In this document: one piece after another, positions 22,613-33,489 of the stretch
Layout: the number at the start of each line of letters is the position of its first letter
Position numbering within the stretch: the first letter of the stretch is position 1
Source of the DNA: Leclercia pneumoniae
GTDB taxonomy: Bacteria > Pseudomonadota > Gammaproteobacteria > Enterobacterales > Enterobacteriaceae
NCBI RefSeq assembly: GCF_017348915.1
Contig: NZ_CP071383.1
Span: 3,906,001-3,970,000, forward strand
Direction of reading: 5' to 3'
Length of the DNA: 64,000 bases
Translations under genes and position numbers: made by a program
Notes under the pieces: generated by a model
What the model saw: only the letters and a program-made list of their open reading frames with translations
Told to the model about the DNA's origin: nothing
Databases searched by the model: none

Positions 22613-23442
22613 TTCACCTCCCGGGCAAAAAGCGCTTTGATCTGTTCGGCATCGGCCTGTTTGCGGGTGTCGAAATTGGTCAGACGGTTCAGGTAATCGT
22701 CGTAGTTATCGGTACGGTGTTTCGCCGGCACGCCTTTCGCCATCGCGTCGTTCATTGCTGCTTTCACCGCATTCACGCCGTCACCTACCAGCGCATCCAC
22801 CAGGCCGCTTTCATAGCGCACTTCACCGCCGGTCATGCTCCAGATAAACGGACGGTCGCGGGAGTCGTACTCTTCAATCCCCGCCTCCTGTTCGATAACC
22901 TGTGGGCCGTTCAGGCCAAGACGCGCTTCGCGGGTCACAATCAGGTAGCTGCACAGCGCTGCGGCGATGGACATCCCGCCGAAGCAGCCCACGGTCCCGG
23001 CCACAATGCCGATCACCGGCGTGTAGCGACGCAGATCGACAATCGCCGCGTGGATATCGGCAATCGCCGCCAGGCCCAGGTTGGCTTCCTGCAAGCGCAC
23101 GCCGCCGGTTTCGAGGCACAGCACCGCCTGAGTCGGGATGCCGTTGCGGTTATCTTCCGCCGCCAGCTCCAGCGCAGCCGCCATTTTGGCACCGGACACT
23201 TCACCCATACTGCCGCCCTGGAACGCGCCTTCGATGGCAACTACCACGGCAGGCTGACCGTTGATGGTCCCTTTCGCTACCACCATGCCGTCGTCGGCCT
23301 GTGGCACAATCCCCTGCGGCCCCAGCCACGGAGAAATAATGCCTTCAAACGGATCCAGCAGTTCGCGGTAGCTGCCCTCATCCAGCAGCGCCTGCGCACG
23401 CTGACGTGCTTTTAGTTCGATAAAGCTGCTGTCATCACGCAT
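22609..23442 (-). CDS. mdcD: Malonate decarboxylase beta subunit MdcD
   Basis: The 277-residue carboxyltransferase-like subunit pairs with MdcE in the malonyl-ACP decarboxylase. Crotonase-fold features include GTINGQPAVVVAIEGAFQGGSMG and the glycine-rich turn GTVGCFGGMSIAAAL. It overlaps mdcC by 8 bases and mdcE by 4, which fits equal production of the two catalytic subunits. Confidence 0.94.
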   Translation of the reverse strand: MRDDSSFIELKARQRAQALLDEGSYRELLDPFEGIISPWLGPQGIVPQADDGMVVAKGTINGQPAVVVAIEGAFQGGSMGEVSGAKMAAALELAAEDNRNGIPTQAVLCLETGGVRLQEANLGLAAIADIHAAIVDLRRYTPVIGIVAGTVGCFGGMSIAAALCSYLIVTREARLGLNGPQVIEQEAGIEEYDSRDRPFIWSMTGGEVRYESGLVDALVGDGVNAVKAAMNDAMAKGVPAKHRTDNYDDYLNRLTNFDTRKQADAEQIKALFAREVK

Positions 23443-23734
23443 GGCTCACCCCCTCAAAAACCTGTTCGATACGAATGCGCGCCACGCCCGGCGTCGCGCC
23501 GAAGTCGTGGATGGTCAGTTTGCCTGCGGGCAGGCTGCTGACGGTTTGCAGGCGGGTAAACAGGGCTTCCCAGCGACCGCGGCTGTTGTCGACGGAAGTG
23601 GTGATATCAATGGTTAACGTCTGGCCCGGTTCGGCGGCGAAAAGCACCTCCATATCCCCGGAACCGACAACCCCTGCCAGCGCCTTACCGCTTAACGCGC
23701 GGCTGGCGGGCATGGTTAATGTGATTTTTTCCAT
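23435..23734 (-). CDS. mdcC: Malonate decarboxylase acyl carrier protein MdcC
   Basis: The 99-residue protein carries the acetyl/malonyl thioester on a phosphoribosyl-dephospho-CoA arm. Ser25 in AGVVGSGDME is at the attachment site known from Klebsiella MdcC. MdcB makes the prosthetic group precursor, MdcG attaches it, and MdcA exchanges acetyl for malonyl. The gene begins 9 bases after mdcB and overlaps mdcD. Confidence 0.95.
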   Translation of the reverse strand: MEKITLTMPASRALSGKALAGVVGSGDMEVLFAAEPGQTLTIDITTSVDNSRGRWEALFTRLQTVSSLPAGKLTIHDFGATPGVARIRIEQVFEGVSHA

Positions 23735-23743
23735 AACATCCTC

Positions 23744-24601
23744 TTAATGCTTTGAATATGGCGTTTCGACGCGGTCGAGAAACAGCGTGGCGGCAAGCAG
23801 GTCGGCAGCACCGCCCGGTGAGGCGTTGAGTGCCAGCATCTGACGATCTAACGTTGCCAGCGCCAGTTGGCCTGCGGGCGTGGCACATCCTCCGGCGTTC
23901 AGCACGGCGCGGGCGCCGTCCTGCATGGCGTCCAGCCCCTCCATTCCGGCGCGCGACAGCACGCAGGTATCGGTAAGCGACGTCATGATGGCCATCAGCG
24001 CGTCGAGCCTCGCCTGCGCTTCGCTGCTGCCGTGAAGTCGGCTCAGACGAAGCTGCGGCAGCGCACGCTGCATGATGTGCGGAAACGCCTCCTGTGCCTC
24101 TTCACGCGCGCCCGGCACGCGATAGCGATGCGTGGCGCGTAGCCCTTTGCTGAACACTTTCGGTGCGGCGTCATCCGGCAGTTTTGCCAGCCGGGCGGCG
24201 GTCTCTGCGACGGTTTGCGCAGAGGCGTCGCCGCCCTGCATCGCCACCGCGCTGACCAGTAATCCCAGCGCCCAAATCGCACCCCGGTGGGTATTGACCC
24301 CGCCGGTTGCCTTCATCATCTGCTGCTCGCCTTCGCGGCCAAGCCGCCCGACGGTTTGCCTGAGCGCGATGTCAGCCGGACGCTGCCAGCTTTGCTGCGC
24401 CAGCGCCTGAAACGTAGGGGTCAGGCTGTGCGCGGAGCGCTCCATTAGCGCCAGCGTAAGATCGTGGTGCGCGCCGTTCCCCCGACTGTCCACCAGACCG
24501 GGTTTCGGGCTTAATCGTGCTTCGTCAATCAGACACTGCGTGGCGGTTCGCGCCAGCCATTCGGCACCGCCTTCAACCTGAATCTGGGGCAGAAGTTTCA
24601 T
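23744..24601 (-). CDS. mdcB: Triphosphoribosyl-dephospho-CoA synthase MdcB
   Basis: The 285-residue CitG-family enzyme joins ATP and 3'-dephospho-CoA to give the precursor of the MdcC prosthetic group. Family motifs are LSPKPGLVDSRGNGAHHDL and GGVNTHRGAIWALG. The start overlaps the mdcA stop as TAATG. Confidence 0.94.
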   Translation of the reverse strand: MKLLPQIQVEGGAEWLARTATQCLIDEARLSPKPGLVDSRGNGAHHDLTLALMERSAHSLTPTFQALAQQSWQRPADIALRQTVGRLGREGEQQMMKATGGVNTHRGAIWALGLLVSAVAMQGGDASAQTVAETAARLAKLPDDAAPKVFSKGLRATHRYRVPGAREEAQEAFPHIMQRALPQLRLSRLHGSSEAQARLDALMAIMTSLTDTCVLSRAGMEGLDAMQDGARAVLNAGGCATPAGQLALATLDRQMLALNASPGGAADLLAATLFLDRVETPYSKH

Positions 24602-26256
24602 TACCAGCTCCGGAATTTCGCAGGTGGGTTATACAGACCGCCGGACCACTCAACGAGGTCAGACACGCTGCCCGCCGCCAGCAGTGAGCGGGTGGCATCG
24701 GTGCGGCGAATGCCCATATCTTCCGGGTAAACCACTTTTCCGCTCTGACGAAGTTCTGCGACGCGTTTGGCGTCTACGCCCAGTCCGATATCGGTGATCC
24801 CCGCCACGGCAGCAACCATCGCCCGACGCTCTTCCAGATCTTTGGCACGATAGAGGTAAGCAATCCCCTCTTCGGTCAGAACGTGGGTCACGTCATCGCC
24901 GTAAATCATCACTGGCGCCAGCGGCATCCCGGAAGCTTTCGCCACGTCAACGGCATCCAGTTTCTCCACAAAGGTCGGCTTCACGCCTGCCTGGAAGGTT
25001 TCCACCATCTGTACGACCAGTTTTTTACCACGCTGCAGTGGGTCAGGCTCGGTAATCATGTTCAGCCAGGCCGGTGTGGCGTGGCGACGACCGTGCGGAT
25101 CGTGGCCCATGTTTGGCGCACCGCCGAAGCCGGAGAGACGCCCGCGGGTCACGGTTGAGGAGTTAGCGTAGCCGTCCACCTGGAGGGTGGAGCCGATAAA
25201 CATATCTACCGCATACTGGCCTGCCAGCTGGCAGAAGGCGCGGTTGGAACGCATGGAGCCGTCGGCACCGGTAAAGAAGATATCCGGACGGGCGCGGATG
25301 TACTCTTCCATCCCCAGCTCGCCGCCGAAGCAGTGCACGCTTTCCACCCAGCCGCTTTCAATCGCCGGGATCAGCGTTGGATGCGGGTTCAGGGTCCATT
25401 GCTTACAGATTTTGCCCTTCAGGCCGAGCTGTTCGCCGTAGGTCGGCAGCAGCAGTTCAATCGCTGCGGTGTTAAAGCCGATCCCGTGGTTGAGGGACTG
25501 CACCTGATGTTCCGCGTAGATGCCCTTAATCGCCATCATCGCCATCAGGATGTGTTCCTGTTTGATCAGACGCGGGTCACGGGTGAACAGCGGTTCAATA
25601 AAGAACGGCTTGTCGGCCACTACCACGTAGTCGATCCAGGAGCCTGGAATATCCACGCGCGGCAGATCGCATTCGTCGTCCACCAGCTCGTTCACCTGTG
25701 CGATGACGATCCCGTCGTGGAACGCGGCGGCTTCAACCAGCGCCGGGGTATCTTCGGTGCTCGCCCCGGTATAGAGGTTACCTTTACGGTCCGCTTTAAA
25801 ACCGGCAATCAGAGCCACGTTGGGCGAGAGGTCGACGTAGAGGCGGGAATAGAGTTCGATATAGGTGTGGATCGCGCCAATTTCGAGCTGGCCATCTTCC
25901 AGCAACTGCGAAATACGCAGGCTCTGGGTACCCGAGAAAGAGAAGTCCAGCTTACGGGCGATCCCTTTCTCGAAGATATCCAGATGCTCGCTGCGCCCGA
26001 CGCTTGGCATGATCATATGCAGGTCATGCACTATTTGCGGATTCACTTCAGCGAGTGAGCGGGAAAGAAAATCTGCCTGCTTCTGGTTGTTGCCTTCCAG
26101 AACGACTTTGTCGCCTGGTGCGATCAGTTTTTCCAGCATGGCGACAAAATCGCCAGTCGGCAGTACCTTGCCCTGAACCGGTACGGATGCCAGACGACGC
26201 GCTTTTTCCGTGCGTCTGGTGTTCCATTGCCGGGTAGGTGTTTGCCCAGATAACAT
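24601..26256 (-). CDS. mdcA: Malonate decarboxylase alpha subunit MdcA (acetyl-S-ACP:malonate ACP transferase)
   Basis: The 551-residue protein swaps malonate for acetate on MdcC, giving malonyl-ACP and free acetate; it is related to CoA transferases. Length equals the Klebsiella MdcA. The ATG at 26256 has a strong AGGAGG ribosome-binding site. It is the first gene of an eight-gene operon, divergent from yheT across a 228-base region that holds a CRP-like site and two AACGTT palindromes. Confidence 0.95.
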   Translation of the reverse strand: MLSGQTPTRQWNTRRTEKARRLASVPVQGKVLPTGDFVAMLEKLIAPGDKVVLEGNNQKQADFLSRSLAEVNPQIVHDLHMIMPSVGRSEHLDIFEKGIARKLDFSFSGTQSLRISQLLEDGQLEIGAIHTYIELYSRLYVDLSPNVALIAGFKADRKGNLYTGASTEDTPALVEAAAFHDGIVIAQVNELVDDECDLPRVDIPGSWIDYVVVADKPFFIEPLFTRDPRLIKQEHILMAMMAIKGIYAEHQVQSLNHGIGFNTAAIELLLPTYGEQLGLKGKICKQWTLNPHPTLIPAIESGWVESVHCFGGELGMEEYIRARPDIFFTGADGSMRSNRAFCQLAGQYAVDMFIGSTLQVDGYANSSTVTRGRLSGFGGAPNMGHDPHGRRHATPAWLNMITEPDPLQRGKKLVVQMVETFQAGVKPTFVEKLDAVDVAKASGMPLAPVMIYGDDVTHVLTEEGIAYLYRAKDLEERRAMVAAVAGITDIGLGVDAKRVAELRQSGKVVYPEDMGIRRTDATRSLLAAGSVSDLVEWSGGLYNPPAKFRSW

Positions 26257-26385
26257 TATTAACCTCCTGATTCAGCACATCATTCTGATTTGCTTAACGT
26301 TGAGTAAAGTGTGCGCGCTGGTGAGAAAGGCATCAATTAAGCGTAGAGCGCAATCATTAGCCTGAGAGTAATAATCAACGTTAGG

Positions 26386-26407
26386 AAATGTGATCGGGAT
26401 CAGTTCA
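26386..26407. promoter_or_regulatory. CRP-like site between mdcA and yheT
   Basis: AAATGTGATCGGGATCAGTTCA matches the 22-base CRP consensus at 16 positions, with a perfect left half (AAATGTGATC) and a partial right half. Two inverted AACGTT motifs lie on its mdcA side, at 26293-26304 and 26375-26384. Catabolite control of malonate use would be sensible, but the site could also serve yheT. Confidence 0.45.
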
Positions 26408-26484
26408 TGTTTCGGAAATACGGGCTCAACGGGGTACAATTCGGAAGGTATAGTAAATTTCTGACAAGAATCATCATCATCCTT

Positions 26485-27507
26485 ATGACTCAAATTATTC
26501 CATCAGACTTCGACATTGCGACCGAAGAGAGCGCAGAATTTGTGCCCATGCGCGGCGTGGCGAATCGCCATCTGCAAACCATGCTGCCGCGCCTTATTCG
26601 CCGCAAAGTGCGCTTTACGCCGCATTGGCAGCGTCTCGACCTGCCCGATGATGATTTTGTCGATTTAGCCTGGAGTGAAGAGCCGCTCAGTGCGCGACAT
26701 AAACCCCGGCTGGTGGTGTTCCACGGCCTGGAGGGGAGCCTGCACAGCCCTTATGCTCACGGTCTGATTGAGGCGGCGAAAGCGCGCGGCTGGCTTGGCG
26801 TGGTGATGCACTTTCGCGGATGCAGCGGCGAGCCAAATCGGCAAAAGCGCATCTATCACTCCGGGGAAACGGAAGACGGTACCTGGTTCCTGCGCTGGCT
26901 GGCCGAAACGCTCGGCCCGGCCCCTACCGCTGCGGTGGGGTATTCGCTCGGGGGAAACATGCTCGCCTGTCTGCTGGCGAAAGAGGGTGAAAGCGTTCCG
27001 CTGGATGCCGCCGCTATCGTCTCGGCGCCGTTTATGCTGGAACAGTGCAGTTACCATATGGAAAAAGGCTTTTCGCGCGTCTATCAGCGCTATCTACTGA
27101 ACCTGCTGAAAGCCAATGCAGCGCGAAAGCTGAAGGCTTATCCCGACACGCTGCCGGTGAGCCTGCGCCAGCTGAAGAAAGTGCGCCGTATTCGCGAGTT
27201 CGACGATCTGATCACCGCGAAAATCCACGGATTTGCCGATGCGATCGACTATTACCGCCAGTGCAGCGCCATGCCCGTACTGAGTAAGATCACCAAGCCA
27301 ACGCTGATTATTCATGCTAAAGACGATCCCTTTATGGATCATCACTCCATCCCGGCGCAGGAATTTTTGCCCGCTAACGTCCATTATCAACTGACCGAGC
27401 ACGGCGGCCACGTCGGCTTTGTTGGCGGCACGTTGCGTCGTCCACAGATGTGGCTGGAAACCCGTATTCCTGACTGGCTGACAACATACCTGGAACCGAA
27501 ACTATGA
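26485..27507 (+). CDS. yheT: Alpha/beta hydrolase YheT
   Basis: The 340-residue hydrolase has the nucleophile elbow GYSLGGNML (Ser in GYSLG), an Asp in [10 protein letters not shown] and a catalytic His in EHGGHVGF. The ATG at 26485 gives the same length as E. coli YheT; an in-frame ATG 26 codons earlier is unlikely by homology. The substrate is not established. It overlaps yheU by 4 bases and probably forms an operon with yheU and prkB. Confidence 0.92.
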   Translation: MTQIIPSDFDIATEESAEFVPMRGVANRHLQTMLPRLIRRKVRFTPHWQRLDLPDDDFVDLAWSEEPLSARHKPRLVVFHGLEGSLHSPYAHGLIEAAKARGWLGVVMHFRGCSGEPNRQKRIYHSGETEDGTWFLRWLAETLGPAPTAAVGYSLGGNMLACLLAKEGESVPLDAAAIVSAPFMLEQCSYHMEKGFSRVYQRYLLNLLKANAARKLKAYPDTLPVSLRQLKKVRRIREFDDLITAKIHGFADAIDYYRQCSAMPVLSKITKPTLIIHAKDDPFMDHHSIPAQEFLPANVHYQLTEHGGHVGFVGGTLRRPQMWLETRIPDWLTTYLEPKL

Positions 27508-27722
27508 TCATTCCCTGGCAAGATCTGGCTCCCGAAACGCTGGATAATCTGATTGAAAGCTTTGTGTTACGTGAAGGCACAGATTATGGTGAACAAGAAC
27601 GCACGCTCGAACAGAAAGTGGCCGATGTTAAGCGTCAGCTGCAAAACGGCGAGGTACTGATCGTGTGGTCCGAGCTACATGAAACCGTCAACGTCATGCC
27701 CCGCAATCAATTTCGCGGTTAA
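27504..27722 (+). CDS. yheU: YheU family protein
   Basis: The 72-residue soluble protein matches E. coli YheU in full ([29 protein letters not shown]). It is small and acidic, and its function is unknown. It starts inside the yheT stop (ATGA) and is followed by prkB 30 bases later. Confidence 0.92.
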   Translation: MIIPWQDLAPETLDNLIESFVLREGTDYGEQERTLEQKVADVKRQLQNGEVLIVWSELHETVNVMPRNQFRG

Positions 27723-27752
27723 TCGCTTCATCTTTCTACTCAGGGAGTTGCT

Positions 27753-28622
27753 ATGTCCGCCAGACATCCGGTTATTGCCGTCACAGGATCGAGTGGTGCA
27801 GGCACCACCACTACCAGCCTCGCCTTTCGTAAAATCTTCTCTCAGCTTCATTTAAGCGCCGCAGAGGTCGAGGGTGACAGCTTTCACCGCTACACCCGTC
27901 CTGAGATGGACATGGCCATTCGTAAAGCGCGCGATCTGGGTAAGCACATCAGCTATTTCGGCCCGGAAGCGAACGATTTCGGCCTGCTGGAGCAAACCTT
28001 TCTCGAGTATGGCCTGAGCGGTAAAGGACAGTCACGCAAATACCTGCACACCTATGACGAAGCGGTGCCCTGGAATCAGGTGCCGGGCACCTTCACCCCC
28101 TGGCAGCCGCTGCCGGAGCCGACGGATGTGCTGTTTTACGAAGGGCTGCACGGCGGCGTGGTCACGCCACAGCACGACGTGGCGCGCCATGTTGACCTGC
28201 TGGTGGGCGTGGTGCCTATCGTTAACCTCGAGTGGATTCAGAAACTGACCCGCGATACCAGCGAGCGTGGACATTCGCGTGAGGCGGTGATGGACTCCGT
28301 GGTGCGCTCGATGGAAGACTATATCAATTTCCTGACGCCGCAGTTCTCGCGCACCCACATCAACTTCCAGCGCGTCCCTACAGTGGACACCTCTAACCCC
28401 TTTGCGGCTAAAGCCATCCCCTCTCTGGATGAGAGCTTTGTGGTGATCCATTTCCGCAACCTGGAGGATATCGACTATCCCTGGCTGCTGGCGATGCTGC
28501 AGGGCTCATTTATTTCGCACATGAATACGCTGGTCGTGCCGGGCGGGAAGATGGGGCTGGCGATGGAGCTGATTATGACGCCGCTGGTGCAAAGATTGAT
28601 GGAAGGGAAGAAGATCGCATAA
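27753..28622 (+). CDS. prkB: Phosphoribulokinase-family protein PrkB
   Basis: The 289-residue P-loop protein is related to phosphoribulokinase and uridine kinase. Its Walker A is GSSGAGTTTTS, with Thr in place of the usual Lys, as in E. coli PrkB. No Calvin-cycle enzymes are nearby, so a true phosphoribulokinase role is doubtful and the substrate is unknown. Last gene of the yheT-yheU-prkB group; a REP-type palindrome follows. Confidence 0.9.
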   Translation: MSARHPVIAVTGSSGAGTTTTSLAFRKIFSQLHLSAAEVEGDSFHRYTRPEMDMAIRKARDLGKHISYFGPEANDFGLLEQTFLEYGLSGKGQSRKYLHTYDEAVPWNQVPGTFTPWQPLPEPTDVLFYEGLHGGVVTPQHDVARHVDLLVGVVPIVNLEWIQKLTRDTSERGHSREAVMDSVVRSMEDYINFLTPQFSRTHINFQRVPTVDTSNPFAAKAIPSLDESFVVIHFRNLEDIDYPWLLAMLQGSFISHMNTLVVPGGKMGLAMELIMTPLVQRLMEGKKIA

Positions 28623-28629
28623 GCCTGGT

Positions 28630-28666
28630 CCCTCTCCCTGTGGGAGAGGGTTAGGGTGAGGGCATC
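28630..28666. repeat. REP-type palindromic repeat, copy 1
   Basis: CCCTCTCCCTGTGGGAGAGGG forms a 9-bp stem with a 3-base loop and is followed by the conserved GGGTGAGGGCATC. The same element occurs at 63559-63593. This copy lies between the convergent ends of prkB and yhfA. Confidence 0.8.
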
Positions 28667-28688
28667 AACACGCACGATGCCCGATAAA

Positions 28689-29093
28689 TTACGCTTCGAT
28701 CACCTCATACGAATGCGTAATATTCACCGCTTTCTCCAGCATCAACGCCACGGAGCAATACTTCTCTGCTGACAGATCCACGGCGCGGGAGACCGCCGCG
28801 TCTTTCAGTTCTTTACCCGTGACAATGAAGTGCAGGTTGATATGCGTGAACAGGCGCGGCGCCTCTTCACGGCGTTCCGAGGTCAGTTTCACTTCGCAGT
28901 TTGTCACCTCATGGCGACCTTTTTGCAGGATAGAAACCACATCAATTGCGCTGCAACCGCCAGCGGCCATCAGCACCATCTCCATCGGGCTTGGCGCCTT
29001 ATCTCCGGAGTTGCCGTCCATCAAAATCTGGTGCCCTGAAGCCGACTCGCCCAGGAACGTTAAGCCCTCAACCCATTTCACACGCGCTTGCAT
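28689..29093 (-). CDS. yhfA: OsmC family protein YhfA
   Basis: The 134-residue protein has the OsmC/Ohr fold with the Cys motif GGCSAIDVVSIL. OsmC relatives use paired cysteines against organic hydroperoxides; only the resolving-type Cys pattern is partly present, so the activity is uncertain. It is divergent from crp, as in E. coli, where the two promoters face each other and are affected by CRP. Confidence 0.9.
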   Translation of the reverse strand: MQARVKWVEGLTFLGESASGHQILMDGNSGDKAPSPMEMVLMAAGGCSAIDVVSILQKGRHEVTNCEVKLTSERREEAPRLFTHINLHFIVTGKELKDAAVSRAVDLSAEKYCSVALMLEKAVNITHSYEVIEA

Positions 29094-29211
29094 TGTAGTT
29101 AACTCCGAAGTTGCAATTTTCCTGACAGATTACGCGCCAGTAACAATTCTGGCAACGGAAGGCGACCTGTATCAAGCTGAAGCGAGACACCAGGAGACAG
29201 GCGGCTAAAGC

Positions 29212-29281
29212 TATGCTAAAACAGTCTGGATGCTACAGTAATACATTGACATTACGCATGTATGCAGAGGACATCACACAT
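29212..29281 (+). promoter_or_regulatory. crp promoter with a CRP autoregulation site
   Basis: A -10-like TATGCT (29212-29217) with a poor -35 and a downstream CRP-like 22-mer (29260-29281, right half TCACA) match the layout of the E. coli crp control region, where CRP binds near +42 and represses its own gene. Most of the 310-base yhfA-crp gap is leader and divergent promoter; I see no other gene in it. Confidence 0.6.
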
Positions 29282-29403
29282 TACAGGCTGCTGAATATTG
29301 TGACAGCCCGATTCCCAGGAATGGGGAAGAATTCGATTGCAACCCCAGAGTGAAGGCGTCCATCCCGGCTCTGGAGACAGCTTATAACAGAGGATAACAG
29401 CGC

Positions 29404-30036
29404 ATGGTGCTTGGCAAACCGCAAACAGACCCGACTCTCGAATGGTTCTTGTCTCATTGCCACATTCATAAGTACCCATCGAAGAGCACGCTGATTCACC
29501 AGGGTGAAAAAGCGGAAACGTTGTATTACATCGTTAAAGGCTCCGTGGCCGTGTTGATCAAAGATGAAGAAGGGAAAGAGATGATCCTTTCTTATCTGAA
29601 CCAGGGCGACTTTATTGGCGAACTGGGCCTGTTTGAAGAAGGTCAGGAACGTAGCGCCTGGGTACGGGCAAAAACCGCGTGTGAAGTGGCTGAGATCTCC
29701 TACAAGAAGTTCCGCCAGTTGATCCAGGTGAACCCGGACATTCTGATGCGCCTCTCCTCGCAGATGGCACGCCGCCTGCAGGTGACTTCTGAGAAAGTGG
29801 GTAACCTCGCCTTCCTGGACGTGACCGGCCGTATCGCTCAGACGCTGCTGAATCTGGCAAAACAACCTGACGCGATGACCCATCCGGATGGTATGCAGAT
29901 CAAAATCACCCGTCAGGAGATTGGTCAGATTGTGGGTTGTTCCCGCGAAACCGTTGGCCGTATTCTGAAAATGCTGGAAGATCAGAACCTGATCTCCGCC
30001 CACGGTAAAACGATCGTGGTTTACGGGACGCGTTAA
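29404..30036 (+). CDS. crp: cAMP receptor protein (catabolite activator CRP)
   Basis: The 210-residue global regulator has the cAMP pocket ([20 protein letters not shown], including the phosphate-binding Arg and Ser), the long dimer helix and the C-terminal HTH ([21 protein letters not shown]) with the recognition Arg, Glu and Arg. It is identical to E. coli CRP apart from Ser for Ala near residue 118. CRP-like sites in this window stand upstream of mdcA/yheT, ppiA/tsgA, pckA and crp itself. Confidence 0.99.
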   Translation: MVLGKPQTDPTLEWFLSHCHIHKYPSKSTLIHQGEKAETLYYIVKGSVAVLIKDEEGKEMILSYLNQGDFIGELGLFEEGQERSAWVRAKTACEVAEISYKKFRQLIQVNPDILMRLSSQMARRLQVTSEKVGNLAFLDVTGRIAQTLLNLAKQPDAMTHPDGMQIKITRQEIGQIVGCSRETVGRILKMLEDQNLISAHGKTIVVYGTR

Positions 30037-30045
30037 TTCCGAAAG

Positions 30046-30080
30046 AACGGCGTGCCATCGCAAGATGTCACGCCGTTTTT
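30046..30080 (+). terminator. crp intrinsic terminator
   Basis: A 9-bp stem AACGGCGTG/CACGCCGTT (30046-30054 and 30069-30077) is followed by a T-run, 10 bases after the crp stop. The yhfK ATG begins 14 bases beyond it. Confidence 0.85.
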
Positions 30081-30093
30081 GTCTCTGGCATCT

Positions 30094-32181
30094 ATGTGGC
30101 GCAGGCTGATTTATCACCCGGAAGTTAACTACGCACTTCGACAAACGCTGGTGCTGTGTCTTCCTGTGGCCGTCGGTCTGATTCTCGGCCACCTGCAACA
30201 GGGTCTGCTCTTCTCTCTCGTGCCTGCCTGCTGCAACATCGCAGGGCTGGATACCCCCCATAAACGCTTTTTCAAACGTCTGATCGTTGGCGGCTCGCTC
30301 TTTGCCGGCTGTAGTCTCGCCGTCCAGTTACTTCTGGCCCGCGACATCCCCCTGCCCCTGATTCTCACCCTGCTGGCGATGACGCTAGGGGTGACGGCAG
30401 AGATCAGCTCTTTGCATGCCAGGCTGCTACCCGCCTCGCTGATTGCCGCCATCTTTACCCTGAGCCTGGCGGGCAATATGCCGGTGTGGGAGCCGTTGCT
30501 GATCTATACGCTGGGCACGCTCTGGTATGGGCTATTTAACTGGTTCTGGTTCTGGATGTGGCGCGAACAGCCGCTGCGGGAATCGCTGAGCTTGCTGTAC
30601 CGCCAGCTCGCTGACTACTGCGAAGCGAAATATACCCTGCTCACCCAGCATACCGACCCGGAAAAATCCCTGCCGCCGCTGCTGGCCCGCCAGCAGAAGG
30701 TGGTGGATCTTATCAGCCAGTGTTATCAGCAGCTACACATGCTGGCAGCTAACAGAAATCACGAATACAAACGTCTGTTGCGAACCTTCCAGGTCGGGCT
30801 CGACTTGCAGGAGCATATCTCCGTCAGCCTGCATCACCCGGAAGAGGTGCAAAAGCTGGTGGAACGCAGCCACGCCGAAGCCGTGATCAGATGGAATGCC
30901 CAGACCGTCGCCGCACGCCTGCGTGTACTCTCGGATAATATTCTCTATCACCGCTACCCCACCCGCTTCAGCATGGACAAGCAGCTGGGCGCGCTGGAGA
31001 AAATCGCCCGGCAGCACCCGGAAAACCCGGTTGGGCAGTTCTGTGCCTGGCACTTTAGCCGCATCGCCCGCGTACTACGTACCCAGCGTCCGCTCTACTC
31101 GCGCGACCTGATGGCCGATAAGCAAAAACGTCTGCCGCTCTTCCCGGCGCTGAAAAGTTATCTGTCGCTCAAGTCTTCCGCGCTGCGCAATGCCGCACGC
31201 ATCAGCGTCATGCTCAGCATCGCCAGCCTGATGGGGATGGCCCTCCATTTACCGAAGCCCTACTGGATCCTTATGACCGTTCTGCTGGTCACGCAAAACG
31301 GCTACGGGGCGACGCGGGTACGCATATTCCACCGGGCAGGCGGTACCCTGGCAGGGCTGATTATCGCGGGTGCCACGCTGCACTTCCACGTGCCGGAGGG
31401 CTTTACGTTACTGAGCATGCTGCTGATTACGCTGGTGAGCTACCTGATCATTCGTAAAAACTACGGCTGGGCGACGGTCGGCTTTACGGTGACCGCGGTA
31501 TACACGCTGCAGCTCCTCACGCTGAACGGCGATCAATTTATCATCGCCCGTCTCGCAGACACGCTGATAGGCTGTTTAATCGCTTTTGGCGGCATGGTGT
31601 GGTTGTGGCCGCAGTGGCAAAGCGGGTTGCTACGACAGAACGCCCACGATGCGCTGGAAGCCGACCAGGAGGCTATTCGCCTGATCCTGAGCAGTGACCC
31701 TCAGCCAACACCGCTTGCCTGGCAGCGCATGAAGGTGAACCAGGCGCACAACGCCCTGTTCAACTCGCTGAATCAGGCGATGCAGGAACCGGGGTTCAAT
31801 TCACACTACCTGGCCGACATGAAGCTGTGGGTCACGCACAGCCAGTTCATCGTAGAACATATCAATGCCATGACGACGCTGGCACGGGAACACACCATGC
31901 TGACGCCGGATCTGGCCGAGCGCTATCTGCAGTCTTGTGAAATTGCGCTGCAGCGTTGTCAGCAGCGGCTGGATTATGACGCGCCGGGAGAGAGTGGCGA
32001 CGCCAATATTCTGGAAGCGCCGGAGACGCTGACCCACGGGCCGATGAGCACCCTGGAGCAGCATCTACAACGCATACTGGGGCATCTGAGCACCATGCAC
32101 ACCATTTCGTCGGTGGCATGGCGTCAACGTCCGCATCACGGTGTCTGGTTAACCCGTATTTTAAAGCGGACGCCGTACTGA
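30094..32181 (+). CDS. yhfK: YhfK family inner-membrane protein (YccS/aromatic-acid exporter-like)
   Basis: The 695-residue protein has two blocks of about five to six membrane segments (about residues 10-160 and 380-500), each followed by a cytoplasmic helical domain, the pattern of the YccS/YhfK/FUSC family. The ATG at 30094 matches E. coli YhfK (MWRRLIYHP); an earlier GTG lies inside the crp terminator. Transport of small organic acids is suspected for relatives but not shown. Its stop is adjacent to the argD stop on the other strand. Confidence 0.9.
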   Translation: MWRRLIYHPEVNYALRQTLVLCLPVAVGLILGHLQQGLLFSLVPACCNIAGLDTPHKRFFKRLIVGGSLFAGCSLAVQLLLARDIPLPLILTLLAMTLGVTAEISSLHARLLPASLIAAIFTLSLAGNMPVWEPLLIYTLGTLWYGLFNWFWFWMWREQPLRESLSLLYRQLADYCEAKYTLLTQHTDPEKSLPPLLARQQKVVDLISQCYQQLHMLAANRNHEYKRLLRTFQVGLDLQEHISVSLHHPEEVQKLVERSHAEAVIRWNAQTVAARLRVLSDNILYHRYPTRFSMDKQLGALEKIARQHPENPVGQFCAWHFSRIARVLRTQRPLYSRDLMADKQKRLPLFPALKSYLSLKSSALRNAARISVMLSIASLMGMALHLPKPYWILMTVLLVTQNGYGATRVRIFHRAGGTLAGLIIAGATLHFHVPEGFTLLSMLLITLVSYLIIRKNYGWATVGFTVTAVYTLQLLTLNGDQFIIARLADTLIGCLIAFGGMVWLWPQWQSGLLRQNAHDALEADQEAIRLILSSDPQPTPLAWQRMKVNQAHNALFNSLNQAMQEPGFNSHYLADMKLWVTHSQFIVEHINAMTTLAREHTMLTPDLAERYLQSCEIALQRCQQRLDYDAPGESGDANILEAPETLTHGPMSTLEQHLQRILGHLSTMHTISSVAWRQRPHHGVWLTRILKRTPY

Positions 32182-33473
<1,292 letters not shown>

Positions 33474-33489
33474 TTGTGGCAACTAAAAA

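Noticed and set aside
29281..30261. A 326-codon frame antisense to crp and the start of yhfK
   Set aside because: It crosses the crp terminator and covers a conserved gene; no protein family is recognisable.
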